Source of the DNA: Devosia sediminis
Lineage (GTDB): Bacteria; Pseudomonadota; Alphaproteobacteria; Rhizobiales; Devosiaceae
DNA: 64,000 nt
Direction of reading: 5' to 3'
Assembly (NCBI RefSeq): GCF_016411825.1
Contig: NZ_JAEKMH010000002.1
Coordinates: 186,001 to 250,000 of the forward strand
Positions 16,866-25,584 of this stretch are shown in pieces. Position 1 is the first letter of the stretch. Each line of letters starts with the position of its first letter. The notes beneath the pieces are model-generated. The model was not told where the DNA came from. It made no database searches and was given only the letters and a program-made list of their open reading frames with translations. The position numbers and the translations under genes are program-made.

Positions 16866-18215
16866 GTGAGTTCTCCGAAAAGCCTGGCCCAGCGCCTGAT
16901 CAAGGGCATCGTCATCGCGCAGGCGGTGACGCTGACAGTCTGGGTGCTGATCGTCATGGTGGTCTCGCCCTACATTTCATACGAGGAACTGGCTGCGTTC
17001 TCGGCCAAGCAGGTGGTCGCCTCGGCGGTCGAAATGCGCGACGGCGCCCTGGTCGTTGCCCAGACGGGCGACCTGGCCGAATATGTGCAGCGAAGACCGG
17101 GCTTTGCCTTTGCCGTGCTGGTCGCGGGATCGCCTATCGAGGGGTCGTCACCCGAGCTTGCCGGGCGCTGGGCAACCTCTGCGGCGCCCCTGCCGATTTC
17201 GGGACAGTTCCGCTTCGCCGATGGGCTGATCGGCTACGCGCAGCAACTCCCCTGGAGGCAGTCGACCGTGACCGTTGTCACCGTTGGCAACCAGTTTCGC
17301 ATCGACGATCTGCCCGTGTTCTTCCAGATCTATCTTCCGCAATTCCTGCTGATGTTCGCCCCGGCATTCCTGGCAGGCGCAATCGCCACGCAGATGGTGG
17401 TGGTGCGCGCCCTGCGGCCGCTACGCGCGGCGTCTGCCCAGGCTGCCGCCGTGCAACTGTCCTCGCTCACCTCGCGGCTGGAGCGCGACAGCACGCTGCC
17501 CTCCGAGATCGTGCCGCTGATCGACGCCATCAATGAGCTGCTGGAGCGCCTCGACGGCGAGATCGGCAAGCAGCGCCTGTTTGCCGCCAATGCCGCCCAC
17601 GAGTTGCGCACGCCCGTTGCCGTGCTCGGCGCCCGCGTGGAAAGCCTGCCCGATGGTCCCGAGCGCATTGCTTTGCGGCGCGACGTCATGCAGCTCTCGA
17701 CCCTTGTCGATCAATTGCTGGCGGCGGCGCGGCTCGAAAACGATCCGGCCCAGGTCAACCTGCCCGTCGATCTCGTCCACACGACGCGCCAGGTGATTGC
17801 CGACATGGCGCCCCTCGCACTGCGCGACGGGCGCAATCTGTCCTTCCGCACTAGGCCGAGTGCAGCACTGGTCCTGGGCGATTGCGATGCCATCGCTTCC
17901 ATGGTGCGGAACGTCCTGGACAATGCGCTGCGGGTCGAACCGGTCGGCGGCACGGTGGCGGTGCAGGTCACCCAGGGCGAGGATCACTTCGCCATCCTCG
18001 TTCACGATCATGGCCCCGGTATTTCCTCCGAGGATCAGGCCCATATGTTCGATGCCTTCTGGCGCAAGCGGCAGGATAGCGGAGCAGGGTTGGGCCTGCA
18101 GATTTCCCGTCAGATCGCCATGGCCCATGGCGGCACCATCACCTGCGACAGCCGGATGGGCGCCGGATCGACATTCAGGATCAGCTTGCCCTTTCCGCCG
18201 GCAGGCATGTCCTAG
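16866..18215 (+). CDS. Sensor histidine kinase
   Basis: 449 residues from the GTG at 16866 (MSSPKSLAQRL); a longer frame from 16791 is open but less like a kinase N-terminus. A first membrane helix (GIVIAQAVTLTVWVLIVMVV), a periplasmic sensor of about 110 residues, a second helix (YLPQFLLMFAPAFLAGAIAT), then HAMP-like sequence, the H-box with H245 (HELRTP), N-box (NVLDNALR) and G-boxes (HDHGPGIS, GAGLGLQIS). No obvious Cys- or His-rich copper site is seen in the sensor part. Its last 35 bases overlap the convergent SRPBCC gene. Confidence 0.9.
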   Translation: MSSPKSLAQRLIKGIVIAQAVTLTVWVLIVMVVSPYISYEELAAFSAKQVVASAVEMRDGALVVAQTGDLAEYVQRRPGFAFAVLVAGSPIEGSSPELAGRWATSAAPLPISGQFRFADGLIGYAQQLPWRQSTVTVVTVGNQFRIDDLPVFFQIYLPQFLLMFAPAFLAGAIATQMVVVRALRPLRAASAQAAAVQLSSLTSRLERDSTLPSEIVPLIDAINELLERLDGEIGKQRLFAANAAHELRTPVAVLGARVESLPDGPERIALRRDVMQLSTLVDQLLAAARLENDPAQVNLPVDLVHTTRQVIADMAPLALRDGRNLSFRTRPSAALVLGDCDAIASMVRNVLDNALRVEPVGGTVAVQVTQGEDHFAILVHDHGPGISSEDQAHMFDAFWRKRQDSGAGLGLQISRQIAMAHGGTITCDSRMGAGSTFRISLPFPPAGMS

Positions 18216-18615
18216 AGGCGGCCCATTTTGCAAAATTGTCCAGGTTGCCGCTGACGATTTTGCCCAGCAGCGGGCGCAGGAGCCGGGGCGCCGAAAATTC
18301 GATCCGCGTCTCCAGAATGGTGCCATGATCGGCCGGCACGATGACATACGACCAGTAGCCGGCCATGACGCCGCGTTCATATTCATAGTCGAGCTGGTAC
18401 GGACGGTTGTATTGGCGCACCACGCCGTCGATCGGGAAATACCACGAGCCGATCACGGCATCCTGCGTGAACCGCGTCTCCTGACCCAGAGGGCCCGGCG
18501 ACAGAAGCCGGGCGCTGCGGATCGTGGGGATCCAGTGTGGAATGGCGGCAATATCGGTGAGGGCGTTAAACACCCGCACCGGATCGGCGTCGATAGGGTT
18601 GGTCTTGTGAAACAT
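18181..18615 (-). CDS. SRPBCC family protein
   Basis: 144 residues with the polyketide-cyclase/dehydrase-like START fold pattern: ADPVRVFNALTDIAAIPHWIPTI, a beta-rich middle (YQLDYEYERGVMAGYWSYVI) and a long C-terminal helix. Such proteins bind hydrophobic ligands; the function here is unknown. It overlaps the kinase gene end by 35 bases on the opposite strand. Confidence 0.8.
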   Translation of the reverse strand: MFHKTNPIDADPVRVFNALTDIAAIPHWIPTIRSARLLSPGPLGQETRFTQDAVIGSWYFPIDGVVRQYNRPYQLDYEYERGVMAGYWSYVIVPADHGTILETRIEFSAPRLLRPLLGKIVSGNLDNFAKWAASRTCLPAERAS

Positions 18616-18701
18616 CGCATCGGTCTCCAGACCGCATGCACCTAGCCGGAGCGGATTGCTTCAATCTGACAGGCGCAAACACTGGAAGCTGCCGTCAGCC
18701 C

Positions 18702-18717
18702 GATGCAAGCTTGCATC
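18702..18717. promoter_or_regulatory. 16-bp perfect palindrome upstream of aac(3)-like gene
   Basis: GATGCAAGCTTGCATC is fully self-complementary and ends 36 bases before the chosen start of the acetyltransferase gene, where an operator is expected. TATAGG follows it directly and could be a -10 element, which would put the palindrome in the promoter spacer. It shares ATGCAAG...TTGCATC with the palindrome at 16.8 kb. Confidence 0.55.
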
Positions 18718-18753
18718 TATAGGCCGATGAAAGTGTCGAATGGGGAGGCCGTC

Positions 18754-19581
18754 ATGCTCTTGGAGCAAAAAGAACTTGGCGCTGACGACTTCGTCGCTCA
18801 GTTGCGCTCACTCGGCGTTGTCGAGGGTGACCGGTTGATGGTCCATGCCTCCATGAAAGCGCTCGGGCCGATGACCGGCGGCGCGATGGGGGTGGCCGAG
18901 GGCCTGCTTGCCGCCGTCGGCCCTTCCGGAACTCTCATGGCCTATGTGTCCTGGGATCACTCGCCCTATGAAGAGACCCTGGGCGGCGCCAGCATGACCA
19001 TTGCAGAACGGGACGCCTGGCCGGTCTTCGACCCGGCGGATGCGCCGCCCTATTCCGGCTGGGGTATCCTCAACACCTATCTGCTGCGCCTGCCGGGTGC
19101 CCGGCGCAGCGGCAATCCCGATGCCTCCATGGCCGCCGTGGGCAAGGATGCCGACTACCTTATCGCCGACCACCCCCTCGGCACCGGCTATGGCCCGGGC
19201 AGCCCGCTGGAGCGCTTCGTGAAGCTTGGCGGCAAAGTGCTAATGCTTGGCGCGCCGCTCGATTCCGTCACTCTGCTTCACTACACCGAAGCTGTGGCTG
19301 ATATCCCCGGCAAGCGCTGGGTGACCTATGAAGTCCCGGTGCTCCGGGACGGGCGCAAATCCTGGGAAATGGTGCGCGAGCTGGATTCCAACGGCATCAT
19401 CGATGTTTATGCGCGCGAGGGTGAACCCGACGCAGTCGAGACCATCGCGACAGCCTATGTTGCCGAGGGTCGCCACCGGGAGGGAAGGGTCGGCCAGGCA
19501 CACTGCTACCTTTTCGACGCCACCGACCTGCACAAATTCGGCCTCGACTATCTCGAAACTCGGCACGGGAGCGGCCAATGA
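18754..19581 (+). CDS. Aminoglycoside N(3)-acetyltransferase family protein
   Basis: 275 residues. The antibiotic N-acetyltransferase fold is clear from DRLMVHASMKALGP near the N-terminus, GTLMAYVSWDHSPYEET, FDPADAPPYSGWGILNTYLL, SMAAVGKDADYLIADHPL, GPGSPLERFVKLGGKVLMLG and DSVTLLHYTEA. The family transfers acetyl from acetyl-CoA to the 3-amino group of 2-deoxystreptamine drugs; some members act on other amines. Two upstream ATGs (18703, 18727) are in frame; 18754 was taken because GGGGAGG lies before it. The next gene overlaps the stop by ATGA. Confidence 0.85.
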   Translation: MLLEQKELGADDFVAQLRSLGVVEGDRLMVHASMKALGPMTGGAMGVAEGLLAAVGPSGTLMAYVSWDHSPYEETLGGASMTIAERDAWPVFDPADAPPYSGWGILNTYLLRLPGARRSGNPDASMAAVGKDADYLIADHPLGTGYGPGSPLERFVKLGGKVLMLGAPLDSVTLLHYTEAVADIPGKRWVTYEVPVLRDGRKSWEMVRELDSNGIIDVYAREGEPDAVETIATAYVAEGRHREGRVGQAHCYLFDATDLHKFGLDYLETRHGSGQ

Positions 19582-20168
19582 AATTGTCCATGCGCCTCAT
19601 TGCGGCGGCCTTTGTGCTGACGGCCGCCACGGCCAGCGCAGCCGACATCGTCATCGTCGGAGACAGCACCGGCAAGGGCGACGGCGCGCAGACAAGCTGG
19701 GCCACCCGCCTCCTCGAAAAGCTCGACGGCGAGTATCAGGTAGAAAACCTCTCCCGCAGCCGCAATTCCATGGCAGCCATCCTCAAATCGCTCGAAACGC
19801 TGCCGGGCGGCGAGGAGCGCGTGGTGATCCTATATGACCGCCGGAATGCGGGCGAGAGCGTGGACGAATACATGGCGAGCCTCGCCGAGGCCAAGGCGAA
19901 GATCGGCGACGATCGCTTGCTGATCCTGCCCCAGGTGCCGGTCTCGGGCGGGCGTGAAGATGGCCTGACATTGCCTGTATTGCTGGGCATCAACGAGCGC
20001 CTGTTGACGGAATTCCCGGAGAACAGTTTCGACGCGGAGGTCCAGGCCGCGTTCCTCGAAGCGCTGGCAGGAGACGAGACCCGGTCTGACCGTATCCACC
20101 GCAACGATGTCGGCCAGGAAATCGAGGCCGGGTTCATTGCCGACTGGCTGCAACAGGCCGAAGATTGA
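19578..20168 (+). CDS. Exported SGNH/GDSL-type hydrolase-like protein
   Basis: 196 residues with a signal peptide ending TASAA. The SGNH pattern is present but reduced: the nucleophile block GDSTGKGDG, an N-containing block (LSRSRNSM) and a DxxH pair (DRIHRND) near the C-terminus. Such enzymes are periplasmic esterases or lipases with broad substrates. Its ATG overlaps the acetyltransferase stop, so it is cotranscribed with it. Confidence 0.7.
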   Translation: MKLSMRLIAAAFVLTAATASAADIVIVGDSTGKGDGAQTSWATRLLEKLDGEYQVENLSRSRNSMAAILKSLETLPGGEERVVILYDRRNAGESVDEYMASLAEAKAKIGDDRLLILPQVPVSGGREDGLTLPVLLGINERLLTEFPENSFDAEVQAAFLEALAGDETRSDRIHRNDVGQEIEAGFIADWLQQAED

Positions 20169-20190
20169 GATGACGGGCAGGGGAGGCGAC

Positions 20191-20388
20191 GTGGATACCA
20201 TTGCCGACTATCAGGAATTCATTGCCATGGCGTCGGACGGTGACATTGCCCTCCCTGCCATCGAGGATGCTTTGGCTTCGGCCCGCCAGCGGCTGGAAGA
20301 CGCCCAGGCCGCCAACCGGGATTTTGGCGACTGGCAGCACCTCGTGGTGCAGATCGAAGCCCTGATCGACGATCTGACCAAGGCCTGA
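20191..20388 (+). CDS. Small hypothetical protein
   Basis: 65 residues from a GTG preceded by GGGAGGCGAC; an ATG seven codons upstream (20170) is an alternative. The sequence is acidic and helical (LPAIEDALASARQRLEDAQAANRDFGD), with no known motif. It lies between two same-strand genes and fits the operon spacing, so it is probably real. Confidence 0.5.
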   Translation: MDTIADYQEFIAMASDGDIALPAIEDALASARQRLEDAQAANRDFGDWQHLVVQIEALIDDLTKA

Positions 20389-20398
20389 TGCACCGCCA

Positions 20399-21301
20399 AT
20401 GACTGTCGACATCACCCAGGACCTCGTCGCCGCGCTGCTCCGCGAGCAGCATCCCGACCTGGCGCACCTGCCGCTGGCCCTCGGCGCCGTTGGCTGGGAC
20501 AACCAGTTGTGGCGTCTGGGCGACGACCTCGCGGTTCGCCTGCCTTGGCAGACCGACGATGCCGATGAATTGCTGCTCAAGGAATATGGTCTAGTGCCGG
20601 CCTTGGCATCCAGACTGCCGCTGCCGATTCCGACGCCCATGCGGCTCGGCCGGCCCAGCGAACGGTTTGGGCGCACCTGGATCGTCACCACCTGGGTTGA
20701 GGGAGAGCCTGCAGATAGGGCGCCAGTGACTCCGGGTGCAGGCGGGGAGACCGCATTGGCCGCATTCCTGTCGGCGCTCCACCGGCCTGCTCCCCCCGAC
20801 GCGCCAATTGGCCGTCACGGCCGGGGCGGGTCTCTCGCGGCCACCAGCCAGGGCGTCGCGCATTTTCTCCGCCTTGCCGTCGAGCGTGGGCTGATACACG
20901 ACGCACGCACCCTTGAGACCATATGGGGAGATGCGGCGAGCGCCCCGGATTGGAGCGGACCACCCATCTGGATCCATGCCGATCTTCATCCCGCCAACGT
21001 CCTGACCCGCGACGGCGCCCTTTGTGGCGTCATCGATTTTGGCGACCTCTGCGCGGGCGATCCGGCCTGCGACCTCGCCGCCGCCTGGTTGCTGCTCCCT
21101 GATGGTGCCACGGACAGCTTCTATCGCGCCTGTGAGCCGGGTCCAGACGAAGCGACGAGGCGACGCGCTCGCGGCTGGGCCCTGAGCAAGGCGCTCGTTT
21201 GCCTCATCATCGGCGATGACGGGACACATGGCCGCCCCGGCGGCAAACCGAGTTGGGGGCAGCCCGCCGCAGCCGCCCTGAAGCGGCTGGCGGCTCTCTG
21301 A
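20399..21301 (+). CDS. Aminoglycoside phosphotransferase family protein
   Basis: 300 residues with the APH kinase fold: an N-lobe ATP site (AVGWDNQLWRLGDDLAVRLPW), the hinge segment IVTTWVEGEPADR, the catalytic loop IHADLHPANVLTRDG and the metal-binding GVIDFGDLCAGDPACDLA. It phosphorylates small molecules; the aminoglycoside name is a family label and the natural substrate is unknown. It closes a cluster with the AAC(3)-like gene and faces the alcohol dehydrogenase gene tail-to-tail. Confidence 0.88.
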   Translation: MTVDITQDLVAALLREQHPDLAHLPLALGAVGWDNQLWRLGDDLAVRLPWQTDDADELLLKEYGLVPALASRLPLPIPTPMRLGRPSERFGRTWIVTTWVEGEPADRAPVTPGAGGETALAAFLSALHRPAPPDAPIGRHGRGGSLAATSQGVAHFLRLAVERGLIHDARTLETIWGDAASAPDWSGPPIWIHADLHPANVLTRDGALCGVIDFGDLCAGDPACDLAAAWLLLPDGATDSFYRACEPGPDEATRRRARGWALSKALVCLIIGDDGTHGRPGGKPSWGQPAAAALKRLAAL

Positions 21302-21325
21302 GGTCGGGGAGCAGCTACCGGCAGA

Positions 21326-22507
21326 TCAGGCGACGCCGCCGGGCTTGAGCACCACCTTGGTCCACTCGTTCTGCTTGTCGTGGAAGTTCTTGTAGCCTTC
21401 GGGGGCCTCTTCCAAGGACAGCCGGTGGCTGATCAGGAAAGTCGTGTCGATCTCGCCATCCTGGATACGGCGCAGGAGGTCGGCCGTGTATTTTTGCACA
21501 TGGGTTTGGCCGCCCTTGATCTGAATGCCCTTTTCCATCATCGCGCCCAGCGGCCATTTGTCGAGCATGCCGCCATAGACGCCGGGCACCGAAACGCGGC
21601 CGCCCTTGCGGACGGCCAGCAGCGCCTGGCGCAGCGCATGGCCGCGATCCGCGCCGGGAGCCATCTTCTGCTTGATGACGTCGAGCACATTGTCGGCCAC
21701 CCAGCCATGGGCCTCCATGCCGACAGCATCGATCACCGCGTCTGGACCAATGCCGCCGGTCATTTCCATCAGTGCTTCGCGGACATGGGTCTCCTCGAAG
21801 TTGATGATCTTGGCGCCGAATTTCTGCGCCAGTTCGAGGCGGCGCGGGAAGTGATCGATGGCGATGACCTGGGCGGCGCCCATCAGTACGGCACTTTGCA
21901 CCGCAAAGAGCCCGACGGGCCCCGCGCCCCAGACGGCGACCGTGTCGCCAGGCTGGATCTGCGCATTCTCCGCCGCCATCCATCCGGTGGGCAGGATGTC
22001 AGAAAGAAACAGCACGTCGTCATCCGCCATACCATCGGGAATGACGATGGGCCCGACATCGGAGAACGGCACGCGCACATACTCGGCCTGTCCCCCGGCA
22101 TAGCCACCTGTCAGGTGCGAATAGCCGAAAGCCGCGCCCATGGGCTGGCCATAGAGCATTTCCGAGGCGTCCTGATTGACGACCGGATTGCCGTTGTCAC
22201 AGGCCGAATACTGCTGCTGTTCGCAGAAGAAGCACTTGCCACAGGAAATGGTGAAAGGCACGACCACGCGTTGGCCCTTTTGCAGCGTGCTCTTGGGACC
22301 CACTTCCACGACTTCGCCCATGAATTCATGGCCCAGAATGTCGCCCGACTTCATGCCGGGGATCACCCCGTCATAAAGGTGCAGGTCCGAGCCGCAAATG
22401 GCGGTCGAGGTCACCTTGAGGATGGCGTCGCGGGGATTGATGATTTCTGGGTCGGGATGCGTATCGACGCGGACGTCGTTGGTTCCATGCCAGGTCAGCG
22501 CGCGCAT
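21326..22507 (-). CDS. Zinc-dependent alcohol dehydrogenase (FDH-like)
   Basis: 393 residues. Medium-chain dehydrogenase with catalytic zinc region ([24 protein letters not shown]), the four-Cys structural zinc loop ([15 protein letters not shown]) and the NAD fold [16 protein letters not shown] with acidic IDHFPRR at the end of the second strand. The length and [12 protein letters not shown] segment match the glutathione-independent formaldehyde dehydrogenase-like subgroup. The ATG shares a base with the stop of the upstream SRPBCC gene (TGATG). It is the last gene of the stress operon. Confidence 0.9.
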   Translation of the reverse strand: MRALTWHGTNDVRVDTHPDPEIINPRDAILKVTSTAICGSDLHLYDGVIPGMKSGDILGHEFMGEVVEVGPKSTLQKGQRVVVPFTISCGKCFFCEQQQYSACDNGNPVVNQDASEMLYGQPMGAAFGYSHLTGGYAGGQAEYVRVPFSDVGPIVIPDGMADDDVLFLSDILPTGWMAAENAQIQPGDTVAVWGAGPVGLFAVQSAVLMGAAQVIAIDHFPRRLELAQKFGAKIINFEETHVREALMEMTGGIGPDAVIDAVGMEAHGWVADNVLDVIKQKMAPGADRGHALRQALLAVRKGGRVSVPGVYGGMLDKWPLGAMMEKGIQIKGGQTHVQKYTADLLRRIQDGEIDTTFLISHRLSLEEAPEGYKNFHDKQNEWTKVVLKPGGVA

Positions 22508-23058
22508 CAAACTTCTCCGTCAGTCGAATTGGTGTAGGCTCCGGTGGCGACTTCTCCCGCTTCCATCAATTGCTTGAAGCGCTTGAGTTCGTGCCGGGCC
22601 TGAATGTTGGGTTCAGCCTGGAACAGTTTGGCGATCAGCCGGCCGACATCGCCGCCCGGCGGCTCATAGGCAATCTCTGCCGTCACGATGGTGCCGCGTC
22701 CGGCCGGCGCATCGGTGAAGGTGACATGGCCGGTGGTCTTGATCTGCGAGTGCTCGGTCGAACGCCAGCCGATAGCCTCGTTCTCGATCACGTCGACCAG
22801 TTCGGTCTCCAGCGTCACATGCTGGCCGGCCGGTGCCTTGATTGTCCAGGTCGATCGTTCGCCGTCACCTATCGCCACGCTCTCGACGGCATGCATGAAG
22901 GTCGGCAGTTTGGTGAAATCCCGCCAATAGGCGAAGAGTTCACTGCGCGGCCGGTTGATCAGGACGCTGCGGCCGACAATGGCATAGTCCCCGTCCTTGT
23001 CGTCGCGCTGCGCCCGCTTAGGAGCGTCGTCATGTGTCTGGTCGTGTGCCATCGACAT
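22507..23058 (-). CDS. SRPBCC family protein (cyclase/dehydrase-like)
   Basis: 183 residues. An acidic N-terminal tail is followed by a START-like domain: [30 protein letters not shown], a beta-rich core, and a C-terminal helix ([16 protein letters not shown]). This is the YlxX/CoxG-type polyketide-cyclase pattern often paired with alcohol dehydrogenases in rhizobial stress operons. AAGGTG precedes the ATG. Likely a lipid or small-molecule binding protein, role unproven. Confidence 0.8.
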   Translation of the reverse strand: MSMAHDQTHDDAPKRAQRDDKDGDYAIVGRSVLINRPRSELFAYWRDFTKLPTFMHAVESVAIGDGERSTWTIKAPAGQHVTLETELVDVIENEAIGWRSTEHSQIKTTGHVTFTDAPAGRGTIVTAEIAYEPPGGDVGRLIAKLFQAEPNIQARHELKRFKQLMEAGEVATGAYTNSTDGEV

Positions 23059-23094
23059 GCACCTTTTTTGGATTTGTCATGGGTGGAGAGGGAA

Positions 23095-23113
23095 GGGGAG
23101 GCCAAGCCTCCCC
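23095..23113 (-). other. Intercistronic hairpin in the stress operon
   Basis: GGGGAGGC, a three-base loop, GCCTCCCC: eight perfect pairs between the DUF3618 and SRPBCC genes, without a following T-run. It could slow exonuclease decay or cause partial termination between the two halves of the operon. Confidence 0.5.
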
Positions 23114-23120
23114 CTCGCCA

Positions 23121-24266
23121 TCAATTGCTGCGATAGCCCGAGCCGGACGATCCGGGGGTTCCATACGAGCCCGAGGCGCTGGACGAACCGTACGAGCCTG
23201 AACCCGACGACCCGGACGAGTCGGACTGGTCGGCGGCGCCCGTCGCCCCATCCTTGACCTGCTGGTAGAGCTCGCCGGCCTTGTCGGCAGCGCTGGAATA
23301 GAGATCGGCTGCCTTTTCCTTGCCCTGGTCGTAGAGTTCGGAGGCTGTCTCACCGACCTTGCCCTTCACCGCATCGGCGGCCTCGCCCATCAGCGCATCT
23401 TCCTGTGCTGTATGGGGCAAGGTGGAGCCCAGTGCCGCCCCGAGGGCGAAGGCCAGTGCCCCGCCCACCAGCGGCTGGTCGCGGAACTGGTTGATGATGG
23501 TCTGGTTGAGGTTTTCCATCTGTCCGTGCAGCATGTCGCCGGCCTGGCCGGCACGGGCCTTGCCCGAGCTGGCGCCCGTCTGCATGGCGTCCCGCGCATC
23601 ATGCATTTTCTCGCGCGCCATCTGCCAGGTATGCGAGGCCCAGCCCGTCGCTTCGTCGAGCAGGTTGCCCGCCTCGTCGCGGAAGTGCTCGATGCGCTCG
23701 CCGGCACTGTTGGTGAAGCCGCGGAACATGTTGCCGGTTTCGTCCACGAAATGGCCGGCGCGCTTGCCTGCTGCGTCTGTGCGGGCCTTGAACGTCTTGC
23801 CGGCGTCGTCCGAGAATTCGCTATAGGTGTCACCGCGTTCATCGGTCGAGCTGCCCCGCCGCTGCAGGCTGGCGCCGCTGATAATGGTGACGGGATAGTC
23901 GTCATCCGCGTCGTAATCGTCGCTGGTACGATAGCCGCGGCGGCTGTTGATGCTGTCGTCCCAGTGGCGATCGCTGCGGATGGTGCTTGGCTGGCTCGTC
24001 GGTGCGGCGCCGGCAGGCTTGGCCATCAGCCAGGCTAGGCTCACGCCTAAGAGGGCCACCGGCAGCGGGTTGGCGGTGACATTGCGCTGCAGGCTCGCGA
24101 CGAATTCGCCGCCGCCGCCCTTGGTATAGGCCAATAGTTCATCGACCAATTGGCCCGGCGATAGCTTGTCCTGGATCTGGTCGATGGTGCTTTCCACGCG
24201 GCTGCGCTGCATTTCGATTTCGCGCTGCAGTTCGGCCGAGCTCTTGTGTTCGCTGTCGTAAGCCAT
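23121..24266 (-). CDS. DUF3618 domain protein with glycine/serine-rich tail
   Basis: 381 residues. The first 55 residues match DUF3618 (SSAELQREIEMQRSRVESTIDQIQDKLSPGQLVDELL), followed by a hydrophobic helix (NPLPVALLGVSLAWLMA). The middle is acidic with YSEFSDDAG-type repeats, then a second hydrophobic stretch (GGALAFALGAALGST), a lysine/alanine helix and a Gly/Ser tail of low complexity. Such proteins are envelope-associated and stress-linked in Hyphomicrobiales. The start shares a base with the holin-family stop. Confidence 0.85.
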   Translation of the reverse strand: MAYDSEHKSSAELQREIEMQRSRVESTIDQIQDKLSPGQLVDELLAYTKGGGGEFVASLQRNVTANPLPVALLGVSLAWLMAKPAGAAPTSQPSTIRSDRHWDDSINSRRGYRTSDDYDADDDYPVTIISGASLQRRGSSTDERGDTYSEFSDDAGKTFKARTDAAGKRAGHFVDETGNMFRGFTNSAGERIEHFRDEAGNLLDEATGWASHTWQMAREKMHDARDAMQTGASSGKARAGQAGDMLHGQMENLNQTIINQFRDQPLVGGALAFALGAALGSTLPHTAQEDALMGEAADAVKGKVGETASELYDQGKEKAADLYSSAADKAGELYQQVKDGATGAADQSDSSGSSGSGSYGSSSASGSYGTPGSSGSGYRSN

Positions 24267-24685
24267 CACAGCCTCTCCTTGACGATATCAGCATCCCGCC
24301 CGAGCGAAGCTGCGGTGCGGTTCATGTTGAGATTGGTTGCCTTGAGGGCGTTGAGGCCCTTTGAGATGAAGCTCCAGCCAACAAGGCCCACGACCACCGT
24401 GACGATCACGGCAGCCAGTGCGTTGGCGAAGGTCGGGTCCATGCCCATGTTGATGAGGAATGCCGCGATCAGCGTGACGACCGCGGCGAGGAAGACGCCG
24501 AGCGCGCCGAGCGCCAGCACGCCGCCGATGGCAATCGAGCTGATTGCGCCGGTGGCTTCCGAAACCTTTTCCGAAGCTTCCACCTTGGCAAGTTGCACTT
24601 CCTTGCGGAAGAGCGTCGAAATATCGCTGACAAGGCCGCCGAGCAGATCGGCAATGGGCCTGTTTTCACCGGTGGCGGCCATCAT
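24266..24685 (-). CDS. Phage holin superfamily (DUF1469-type) membrane protein
   Basis: 139 residues: an amphipathic N-terminus (DISTLFRKEVQLAKVEASEKV) and two transmembrane helices (SSIAIGGVLALGALGVFLAAVV and ANALAAVIVTVVVGLVGWSF). This matches the Phage_holin_3_6/YqjE-type family, which are chromosomal membrane proteins and not phage genes. It is translationally coupled to both neighbours and normally accompanies DUF3618 proteins, as here. Confidence 0.88.
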   Translation of the reverse strand: MMAATGENRPIADLLGGLVSDISTLFRKEVQLAKVEASEKVSEATGAISSIAIGGVLALGALGVFLAAVVTLIAAFLINMGMDPTFANALAAVIVTVVVGLVGWSFISKGLNALKATNLNMNRTAASLGRDADIVKERL

Positions 24686-25305
24686 TCGCCTCCCATGCTG
24701 CTGCTGGAGGGCGCGCCGGAGGCGTAGTTCTGGGAGCCCTCGGACTGGTAGGACGACCGGCTGGCCGAGGCGGCCGAGCCGGACTGCGACGCCTTCTGCT
24801 CACGACGCTGGTTGGAGGCCATTGCGAAGCGGCTGGCGACAAAACCGGCCAGCGCTGCAGCGCCGAGAAAGGCCACCGGCTGCCTGCGGCCGAAATCCTG
24901 CGCCAGGCCCATAAGGTCGTCGACATCACGATCCTGCACCGTCTTGCCCATGCTGGATATTCCCGAGGCGAGGTCGCGCGCATAGCGGGCAATCGTCTGC
25001 TGGTCCGAGCCGTCCAGTTCATCGGCGACCTTGCCGATCGCCGCGGCGACGCCGTTGATCTGGTTGGCGGCCAGATCCTTCTGATCGGTGGCGAAGGATT
25101 TCACGCTCTCGGTGGCTTCCGACACCTTGGCGCCGGCCTCTTCGCCCAGCGCGCGGGCATCTGCCTTGGCGCGCTGTGCAATGGCGTCCAGGTCGTGCTT
25201 GGCATGTTCGGTGGCGGTCTCCAGATCGTGGCCGACCTGGCTTTTCAACGCATCCGTGTTGCGGGTCGAGCCGCCGTTCGGATTGCTGGAATCATCGATG
25301 CTCAT
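24682..25305 (-). CDS. Nutrient-deprivation-induced-like stress protein
   Basis: 207 residues, strongly helical and charged for the first 125 (HDLETATEHAKHDLDAIAQR, GEEAGAKVSEATESVKSFATD), like LEA-type proteins, then one hydrophobic helix (PVAFLGAAALAGFVASRFAM) and a Ser/Gly tail. The pattern fits proteins annotated as nutrient deprivation-induced in rhizobia. It heads the operon running to the alcohol dehydrogenase gene and has two EcfG-like promoters upstream. Confidence 0.75.
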   Translation of the reverse strand: MSIDDSSNPNGGSTRNTDALKSQVGHDLETATEHAKHDLDAIAQRAKADARALGEEAGAKVSEATESVKSFATDQKDLAANQINGVAAAIGKVADELDGSDQQTIARYARDLASGISSMGKTVQDRDVDDLMGLAQDFGRRQPVAFLGAAALAGFVASRFAMASNQRREQKASQSGSAASASRSSYQSEGSQNYASGAPSSSSMGGE

Positions 25306-25352
25306 CTTTGAACTCCTGAAGGAGGGCCAGGGCTGGCCAGTTAGGCATGGTC

Positions 25353-25377
25353 AATGGCTCGGGTCCGAAACGGTTCC
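25353..25377 (-). promoter_or_regulatory. Candidate EcfG promoter, proximal
   Basis: Minus strand GGAAC-N16-CATT, one mismatch from the EcfG consensus in the -10 element. Transcription would start near 25346, giving a leader of about 40 bases to the stress-operon start. It is the same form as the element near 7.15 kb. Confidence 0.55.
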
Positions 25378-25489
25378 GAAATTATTCAATGACTTCAATT
25401 GGTTGTGTAGGCGCATAGAGAGCCCTCCGCGACCGCGTGACGGTGCGGGGAACGAAGTGGTCCGGGTTTACGGCGTTCCGCTTGGCCGC

Positions 25490-25514
25490 AACGGTCGCTG
25501 GCGCAGACCGTTCC
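25490..25514 (-). promoter_or_regulatory. Candidate EcfG promoter, distal (perfect match)
   Basis: Minus strand GGAAC-N16-CGTT matches the EcfG consensus exactly. It would give a leader of about 178 bases to the stress operon. General-stress operons of Hyphomicrobiales are commonly driven this way. A weaker rightward element (GCAAC-N16-CGTT, 25535-25559) lies just upstream of the divergent SDR gene. Confidence 0.65.
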
Positions 25515-25584
25515 CCGCATTCTCCAGTTTGTCGGCAACCTAGCGGGCGACGAACCGTTGGCCGCTCACACAAGGAGAGCCGAC

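Noticed and set aside
24266-24685. Prophage, because of the holin-family gene
   Set aside because: This membrane family is chromosomal and pairs with DUF3618; no other phage gene is near.
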